Shown here: in pieces, positions 58,918 to 64,000 of the stretch | How the letters are laid out: every line of letters starts with the position of its first letter | Position numbering within the stretch: the first letter of the stretch is position 1 | Origin: Actinoplanes xinjiangensis | GTDB lineage: Bacteria; Actinomycetota; Actinomycetes; Mycobacteriales; Micromonosporaceae | NCBI RefSeq assembly: GCF_003148685.1 | Contig: NZ_QGGR01000011.1 | Location: forward strand, 124,001-188,000 | Direction of reading: 5' to 3' | DNA length: 64,000 bases | Program-made: the position numbers and the translations under genes | The notes under the pieces: model-generated | The model's input: the letters and a program-made list of their open reading frames with translations, nothing else | What the model was told of the DNA's origin: nothing | Database searches by the model: none

Positions 58918-60222
58918 GTGAACTCACGTCTCGACCGGCGCCGGCTGCTCACCCTCGCCGGCATGGCCGGGCTCGCCGCGACCCTGCCCGCCTGCGGCCG
59001 CGGGTTCGGCGGCAACGGCGACAGCGACGGCAAGGTCGAACTCAACATGGTCTGGTGGGGCGACGCCCATCGCGCCGAGCTCACCCAGAAGTCCCTCGAC
59101 CTGTTCCAGTCCGCCAATCCGGGCGTCCGCGTCCGCACCGAATACCAGGACAGCAGCCCGTACAAGGACAAACTCGCCGCCCGCTTCGCGGCCGGTGACC
59201 CGCCGGACCTGATGGCGATGCGCTTCGACAGCCTGCGGGAGTACGCCGACCGCGGCACCCTGCTCGACCTGGCCCGCCATCCCGAACTCGACCAGAACGG
59301 CCTCACCGAGCCGGCGCGTGCTCTCGGCCGGGTCGGGAGTGCGAGCTACGGCGTGCCGTCCGGGCTCAACACCATCGGCTTCGTCATCGACAAGACCCTC
59401 ACCGATCAGTACGGCGTGGACATCCCCGACGGTGACACCTGGAGCTGGGCCGACCTCGCCACCTTCGCGCAGAAGGTCACCAGGGCCAGCGGCGGCAAGG
59501 TGTACGGCACCAACTTCGAACCGTGGACGGTCGCCAACCTGCTCGTCTTCGCCCGCCAGCGCGGCGAGGACTTCTTCACCGCCGACGGCCGGCTGGGCGC
59601 CACCGAGGCCACCCTGACCGCGTGGTATCAGCTGGTCGAGGACCTGCGTGAGGCCGGCGGCATCCCGCCCGCCGGGTTCATCGACCAGAACAACGGCGCC
59701 TCACCGGCCCAGTCCTACCTGGCCAAGAAGTCGATCGCCTCGCAGATCATCCCCACCAACAACCTGCTCGGGTTCAACCAGGCGTGCGGCGGCAATCTGG
59801 TGCTGCTGCGGATCCCCGGCGAGACCCAGGGCACCCGGCGCGGCCAGTCCGTCGACACCCCCGCACTGTGGTCGGTGGCGGCCGCCTCCCGGCACCCGGC
59901 CGAGGCGATCAAGCTGCTGAACTTCCTGATCAACGACACCGAGGCCGCCAAGGTCGCCGGCGTCACCCGCGGGGTGCCGGCCAACAGCCGGGTCGCCGAG
60001 ACGATCGCCCCCGGGCTGGAGCCGGACAACAAGCGCTCCAGCGACTTCCTCGCCGCCCTGCAGAAGGAGAAACTGCCGGCGTCGTACCCCTATCCGGTCG
60101 GCGCCAGCAAGCTCACCAGCATCCTCAAGACCATCAGCACCGAGGTCGAATTCGGCCGGACCAGCCCGGCCGACGCCGGCAGACAGTTCGTCACCGAGGC
60201 CCGCAAGGCCATCGCGCCATGA
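58918..60222 (+). CDS. CUT1 ABC importer, sugar-binding lipoprotein (second system)
   Basis: A 434-residue protein. The signal RRRLLTLAGMAGLAATLPACGRG has both a Tat-like RR and a lipobox Cys at about residue 26. The mature part begins VELNMVWWGDAHRAELTQKSL and has NPGVRVRTEYQD, YGVPSGLNTIGFVIDKTL and a C-terminal PYPVGASKLTSIL, typical of family 1 solute-binding proteins. The GTG start has GGGAGG 8 bases upstream. It is divergent from the GH43/pectate lyase operon, so arabinan- or pectin-derived oligosaccharides are the likely cargo. Confidence 0.88.
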   Translation: MNSRLDRRRLLTLAGMAGLAATLPACGRGFGGNGDSDGKVELNMVWWGDAHRAELTQKSLDLFQSANPGVRVRTEYQDSSPYKDKLAARFAAGDPPDLMAMRFDSLREYADRGTLLDLARHPELDQNGLTEPARALGRVGSASYGVPSGLNTIGFVIDKTLTDQYGVDIPDGDTWSWADLATFAQKVTRASGGKVYGTNFEPWTVANLLVFARQRGEDFFTADGRLGATEATLTAWYQLVEDLREAGGIPPAGFIDQNNGASPAQSYLAKKSIASQIIPTNNLLGFNQACGGNLVLLRIPGETQGTRRGQSVDTPALWSVAAASRHPAEAIKLLNFLINDTEAAKVAGVTRGVPANSRVAETIAPGLEPDNKRSSDFLAALQKEKLPASYPYPVGASKLTSILKTISTEVEFGRTSPADAGRQFVTEARKAIAP

Positions 60223-61094
60223 TCCGAAGGCGTCAGGACTGGGCGGGGTACGCCTTCCTGCTGCCCTGGTTCGGCGGCATGGTGTTCATGGTCGTCCCGT
60301 TCTTCGCGTCGCTGTACCTGGCGTTCACCGACTACGACCTGCTCACCCCGCCACGCTGGGCCGGCCTGGCCAACTTCCGGGAGATGGCCGGCGACGTCAA
60401 ACTGCACCAGTCGCTGAAGGTCACGTTCGTCTACACCCTGGTGTCGGTCCCGGCGTCACTGGCGGTCGCGCTCGCCGTGGCCATCGTGCTCGACCGCGGC
60501 GTGCGCGGCCTGGCGATCTACCGCAGCATCTACTACCTGCCGTCGCTGCTCGGCGGCAGTGTCGCCATCGTGATGCTCTGGCGCTACCTGTTCGGCTACG
60601 ACGGCATCGTCAACGACTTCCTGTCCTGGTTCGGCATCGCCGGGCCGGCCTGGACCACCGACCCCGACCATGCGCTGACCACGCTGATCCTGCTGCACGT
60701 GTGGACGTTCGGCGCCCCGATGGTGATCTTCCTGGCCGGGCTGCGGCAGATCCCCGCCATGTACTACGAGGCCGCCGGCATGGACGGCGCGTCGACGTGG
60801 CGGCAGTTCCGGTCGATCACCCTGCCGCTGCTCAGCCCGATCATCTTCTTCAACCTGGTGCAGGCGCTGATCGCGTCCTTTCAGACCTTCACCCAGGGGT
60901 ACGTGCTCAGCAACGGCAGTGGCGGCCCGGCCGACTCCACCCTGTTCTACAACCTCTACCTGTACCAGAAGGGGTTCGCCGAATTCGACATGGGCTACGC
61001 CTCGTCGATGGCCTGGCTCCTGCTGATCATCATCGCGGGGTTCACCGCGATCAACTTCCTCGCGGCCCGCTACTGGGTCTTCTACGACAACTGA
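60219..61094 (+). CDS. CUT1 ABC importer permease, MalF-type (second system)
   Basis: A 291-residue, six-helix membrane protein (first helix AFLLPWFGGMVFMVVPFFASLYLAF). The EAA loop is YYEAAGMDGASTWRQFRSITLP. The ATG overlaps the binding-protein stop by 4 bases, and the partner permease starts 12 bases after its own stop. No ATPase gene adjoins it. Confidence 0.9.
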   Translation: MIRRRQDWAGYAFLLPWFGGMVFMVVPFFASLYLAFTDYDLLTPPRWAGLANFREMAGDVKLHQSLKVTFVYTLVSVPASLAVALAVAIVLDRGVRGLAIYRSIYYLPSLLGGSVAIVMLWRYLFGYDGIVNDFLSWFGIAGPAWTTDPDHALTTLILLHVWTFGAPMVIFLAGLRQIPAMYYEAAGMDGASTWRQFRSITLPLLSPIIFFNLVQALIASFQTFTQGYVLSNGSGGPADSTLFYNLYLYQKGFAEFDMGYASSMAWLLLIIIAGFTAINFLAARYWVFYDN

Positions 61095-61106
61095 CGGGGC
61101 CGCCTG

Positions 61107-61991
61107 ATGTCGCTCACCCTGACCCGTACCCCGCAGGCTCCCTCCGCGGCGCCGCCCGCCGCGCGGCGTACCCGCCCGCGGTTCCTGCGGCACGTGCTCC
61201 TCAGTGGCGTCGGTGTCGTGATGATGTACCCGCTGCTGTGGATGATCTCCAGCTCGGTGAAGCCCAGTGACAGCGTCTTCACCGACGAGTCGCTGTGGCC
61301 GGCCGTGTTCGACTTCGGCAACTACGCGCGCGGGTGGACGGCGCTCAGCGAGCCGTTCGAGGTCTACCTGGTCAACTCGCTGATCATCGTCACGCTCAGC
61401 ATCGTCGGGAATCTGCTGTCCTGTTCGCTGGCCGCCTACGCGTTCGCCCGGCTGCGGTTCACCGGCCGCAGACTGTTCTTCGCCATGATGCTCGGCACCA
61501 TGATGCTGCCCGGTCACGTCCTGGTCGTCCCGCAGTACGTCATGTTCGACCGGCTCGGCTGGCTCAACACGTACTACCCGCTGCTGGTGCCGCACTTCCT
61601 GGCCACCAACGGGTTCTACATCTTCCTGATGGTCCAGTTCATGCGGTCGCTGCCGCAGGAGCTCGACGACGCCGCCCGCATCGACGGGTGCGGCCCGTTC
61701 CGGACCTTCTGGAAGGTCGTCATGCCGTTGTGCCTGCCGGCGTTCGCCACCACCGCGATCTTCACCTTCATCTCGGTGTGGAACGAGTTCTTCAGTCCGC
61801 TGCTCTACCTCACCGACCCGCAGCTGTACACCGTGCCGCTCGCCGTCCGGCAGTTCATGGACTCCGAGGGTCAGAGCCGGTGGGGCGAGATGTTCGCCAT
61901 GTCGTTCGTGTCGCTGGCCCCGGTGATCGGATTCTTCATCGCCGGCCAGAAGTACCTGGTCAGAGGCATCGCAACCACCGGACTGAGGTGA
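61107..61991 (+). CDS. CUT1 ABC importer permease, MalG-type (second system)
   Basis: A 294-residue membrane protein with a basic, Pro/Ala-rich N-terminal extension of about 25 residues before the first helix (HVLLSGVGVVMMYPLLWMISSSV). The EAA loop is LDDAARIDGCGPFRTFWKVVMP. It ends with GQKYLVRGIATTGLR, the common MalG-type tail. It is the last gene of the operon and is followed by a hairpin. Confidence 0.9.
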   Translation: MSLTLTRTPQAPSAAPPAARRTRPRFLRHVLLSGVGVVMMYPLLWMISSSVKPSDSVFTDESLWPAVFDFGNYARGWTALSEPFEVYLVNSLIIVTLSIVGNLLSCSLAAYAFARLRFTGRRLFFAMMLGTMMLPGHVLVVPQYVMFDRLGWLNTYYPLLVPHFLATNGFYIFLMVQFMRSLPQELDDAARIDGCGPFRTFWKVVMPLCLPAFATTAIFTFISVWNEFFSPLLYLTDPQLYTVPLAVRQFMDSEGQSRWGEMFAMSFVSLAPVIGFFIAGQKYLVRGIATTGLR

Positions 61992-62018
61992 TCTCGCAAG
62001 CCGCCCTCGCCCTTCCGC

Positions 62019-62043
62019 CCCCACTGTAGCCACCAAAGTGGGG
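62019..62043 (+). terminator. Hairpin after the second importer operon
   Basis: CCCCACT (62019-62025) and AGTGGGG (62037-62043) pair around an 11-base loop, 27 bases past the stop, followed by CATTGTCC. It is weaker than the other hairpins in this window but in the right place. Confidence 0.5.
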
Positions 62044-62130
62044 CATTGTCCCCGTTTCGGCCCCGGCGGTCGTTGATCTCCACCGAGGATGGAACGCCCG
62101 TGCGTGCGGTTCCCTCGTGGAAGGACTCTG

Positions 62131-63330
62131 ATGACCGTCACCGACATCCTTTCCCCCGAATGCCTGGCCGATCCGACCGAAGTCTGGCAGGCGCTGCGCG
62201 AGACCGAGCCGCTCGCCTTCCACGAGGGCCTGAACGCCTACGTGATCAGCCGCTACGCCGACGTCGAGCGGGCCTTCAAGGATCCGGTGTTCACCAGCGA
62301 CAATTACAGCTGGCAGCTGGAGCCCGTGCACGGCCGCACGATCCTGCAGATGGACGGCCGCGAACACTCGGTGCACCGGCGGCTGGTCACCCCGGCCTTC
62401 CGCGGTGGGGAGCTGACCGCCCGGTTCGTGCCGGTGATGCGGCGCAACACCACCGAGCTGCTCGACGCGTTCCGGCACACCGGTGAGGTCGACCTGGTCG
62501 ACGCGTTCACCACCCGCTACCCGATCAACGTGATCGTGGACATGCTCGGCCTGCCCCGGTCCGACCACGTCCTGTTCCACCGCTGGTACACGTCGATGGT
62601 GGCGTTCCTGGCCAACCTCACCCAGGATCCGGAGGTGGCCGCCGCCGGGCTGCGGACCCGCGACGAACTGGCGGAGTACCTGCTGCCGCGGATCGCCGAG
62701 CGTGGTGCCGACCCGCGCGACGACCTGATGTCCGTGCTGTGCACCGCCGAGATCGACGGCGAGCGGATGACCGCCCAGGAGATCAAGGCGTTCGTCAGTC
62801 TGCTGCTGGTCGCCGGGGGCGAGACCACCGACAAGGCCCTCGCGAACATGATGCTCAACCTGATCCGTCACCCGGACCAGATGGCCCGGGTCCGCGCCGA
62901 CCGTACGCTGATCGCCCACGCCCTCGCCGAGACGCTGCGGTACTCGCCGCCGGTGCAGATGATCATTCGGCAACCGGCCGCCGACGTGGAACTCTCCGGC
63001 GGGACCGTGCCGGCCGGCGCGACCGTGGTCTGCCTGATCGCCGCCGCCAACCGCGACCCCCGCCACTACACCGACCCGGACCGGTTCGACCTCACCCGCC
63101 CCGACCTGGACTTCGCCAAGGCCTACACGGCCGCCGCCGACCACACCGGCTTCGCCCTCGGCCGGCACTTCTGCGTCGGCGCCATGCTCGCCAGGACCGA
63201 GGTCGAGGTGGCCGCCAACGCCCTGCTCGACGCCATGGACGACATCGAACTGGCCGAGCCGCCCGTCGCGCGGGGCCTGTTCACCCGAGCCCCGACCACC
63301 TTGCGGGTGCGATTCCGCCCGGTGTCGTAG
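62131..63330 (+). CDS. Cytochrome P450
   Basis: A 399-residue soluble P450. The I-helix oxygen-activation motif is AGGETTD, the K-helix ExxR is ETLR, and the heme loop FALGRHFCVGA carries the axial Cys. Length and lack of a membrane anchor fit bacterial class I P450s such as CYP107-like enzymes. No ferredoxin or reductase gene is adjacent, so electrons must come from partners encoded elsewhere. AAGGA lies 6-7 bases before the ATG. The gene stands alone; its substrate is unknown. Confidence 0.92.
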   Translation: MTVTDILSPECLADPTEVWQALRETEPLAFHEGLNAYVISRYADVERAFKDPVFTSDNYSWQLEPVHGRTILQMDGREHSVHRRLVTPAFRGGELTARFVPVMRRNTTELLDAFRHTGEVDLVDAFTTRYPINVIVDMLGLPRSDHVLFHRWYTSMVAFLANLTQDPEVAAAGLRTRDELAEYLLPRIAERGADPRDDLMSVLCTAEIDGERMTAQEIKAFVSLLLVAGGETTDKALANMMLNLIRHPDQMARVRADRTLIAHALAETLRYSPPVQMIIRQPAADVELSGGTVPAGATVVCLIAAANRDPRHYTDPDRFDLTRPDLDFAKAYTAAADHTGFALGRHFCVGAMLARTEVEVAANALLDAMDDIELAEPPVARGLFTRAPTTLRVRFRPVS

Positions 63331-63354
63331 CGGCCGGCCGACGGTACCGCGCCC

Positions 63355-63393
63355 CTATCATCAACTGGCTATCATCAACGCTTCGAAGTTGAT
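63355..63393 (+). promoter_or_regulatory. Direct and inverted repeats before the last gene
   Basis: CTATCATCAAC occurs twice (63355-63365 and 63369-63379), 14 bases apart. The second copy forms an inverted repeat ATCAAC/GTTGAT (63374-63379 with 63388-63393). The cluster ends 24 bases before the start codon, which suggests an operator. Confidence 0.45.
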
Positions 63394-63417
63394 CGGTCAC
63401 TCTGGATCGGGGCCGCC

Positions 63418-64000
63418 ATGTCGGGGGAGATCGAGCCGCCTGTCTTTCGTGGCGTTCACGAACTGCTGAAACTGGTGCTGTTCCTCCGCCGGCGGCCACG
63501 ATTCCTGCCCCGCGTGTCGGAGATGGCGGTGCACGGGGACATCCCGCTGCCACTGATCCAGCTGGCGGGGCCGGAGACGTCGGTGCACCACTTCCTGGTT
63601 GCCTTCCGGGACGAGTTGGAGAGGGCCGAGCCGCGTACGCCGTACGTCATGGTGGACGCCGCGACCGCAGAGCCGGCCGCACCCGAGCCGGCCCGACGGG
63701 AGCCGGGCGCGGAGCCGCAGGCCTCGGCCGAGGTACCGGAGATCTTCCTGCTCGACCGGATGTGCCGCGACCTGCAGGAGGACAGGTTCGCCGAACGCCC
63801 CAACAGGTTCCGGCGCTACCGGCTCGCCAGGTGGCTCACCCGGCGCACCCTGGCACAGTCCGGCCTGCGCGACCCGCAGTCGGAGATCGTCGGGATCCTC
63901 CGCGAGTGGCGTGGCGAGCCGACCGCGGTCCAGGACGCCAGCCAGAGCCAGCCCTCTCCGCAGGGCAGCACCGCACTGTCGACCGCGGCCCTGACCGGCG
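63418..64000 (+). CDS. Unrecognised protein, N-terminal 194 residues only
   Basis: The frame opens at ATG 63418 and is still open at the right edge. The visible part is hydrophilic. Residues about 10-70 form a possible helical domain (VHELLKLVLFLRRRPRFLP ... SVHHFLVAFRDELERAE). A Glu/Pro/Ala-rich linker follows (about 78-100), then a second helical region (EIFLLDRMCRDLQEDRF ... YRLARWLTRRTLAQSGL) and another Gln/Ser-rich linker at the edge. This modular style is common at the N-termini of large signalling or NTPase proteins in actinomycetes, but no family can be named. Confidence 0.6.
   Translation, partial: MSGEIEPPVFRGVHELLKLVLFLRRRPRFLPRVSEMAVHGDIPLPLIQLAGPETSVHHFLVAFRDELERAEPRTPYVMVDAATAEPAAPEPARREPGAEPQASAEVPEIFLLDRMCRDLQEDRFAERPNRFRRYRLARWLTRRTLAQSGLRDPQSEIVGILREWRGEPTAVQDASQSQPSPQGSTALSTAALTG

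Overview
The DNA is very GC-rich, with strong third-position G/C bias, many GTG starts, 1- and 4-nt start/stop overlaps and a dense stock of secreted carbohydrate-active proteins. This points to a filamentous soil actinomycete, most plausibly of the Micromonosporaceae (Actinoplanes-like); the family assignment is inference. No tRNA, rRNA, CRISPR array, insertion sequence or phage gene was seen. No stretch longer than 300 bases lacks a gene; the larger gaps (about 130-190 bases) hold promoters, operators and hairpins described below.

Layout. (1) 1-2.7 kb: a truncated bile-acid:sodium-symporter-family transporter and a secreted esterase. (2) 2.9-10.2 kb: a myo-inositol catabolic cluster, with a GntR regulator divergent from iolC, a Cgl0159-type aldolase, iolB, iolD, iolE and iolG, mostly joined by overlapping codons; no iolA is present. 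(3) 10.2-22.3 kb: a lyase-like toroid protein carrying a 59-bp palindrome, a CUT1 ABC importer, a secreted PAP2 phosphatase, a Gfo/Idh/MocA oxidoreductase and a GH38 alpha-mannosidase. (4) 22.4-33.5 kb: small membrane proteins, two hydrolases, a GH18 chitinase with a ricin-type lectin tail, a PQQ-type sugar dehydrogenase, a thioesterase-like/MFS fusion, a phosphotransferase and an S37-type peptidase. (5) 33.7-42.4 kb: two LacI regulators bracketing two secreted CBM32-DUF1996 proteins, a DUF305 lipoprotein and a 987-residue CBM32-GH16-like-GH-A-CBM32 protein, with LacI-type operators and a shared GTTCCGGAAC palindrome. (6) 42.5-47 kb: an RTX-repeat secreted protein, an SDR, a class V aminotransferase, a GNAT translationally coupled to an IF-1 paralogue, and a 42-residue protein. 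(7) 47.2-52.7 kb: two secreted beta-rich proteins divergent from a TetR gene, then DUF6230, DUF6114 and a Tat-type FAD dehydrogenase. (8) 52.8-62 kb: a five-gene leftward operon (two PmoA/DUF6807 proteins, GH43, pectate lyase, ROK regulator) divergent from a second CUT1 importer. (9) 62.1-64 kb: a cytochrome P450 and the start of an unrecognised gene.

How the genes may work together. The iol genes convert imported inositol to central metabolites. The adjoining importer, phosphatase and alpha-mannosidase would fit use of a mannosylated or phosphorylated inositol compound as source; this is a hypothesis. The LacI-type operator in the promoter of this importer resembles those around the DUF1996 cluster, suggesting co-regulation. 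The ROK cluster looks like a pectin/arabinan side-chain utilisation locus. Neither importer has its own ATPase, so a shared MsiK-type ATPase encoded elsewhere is expected.
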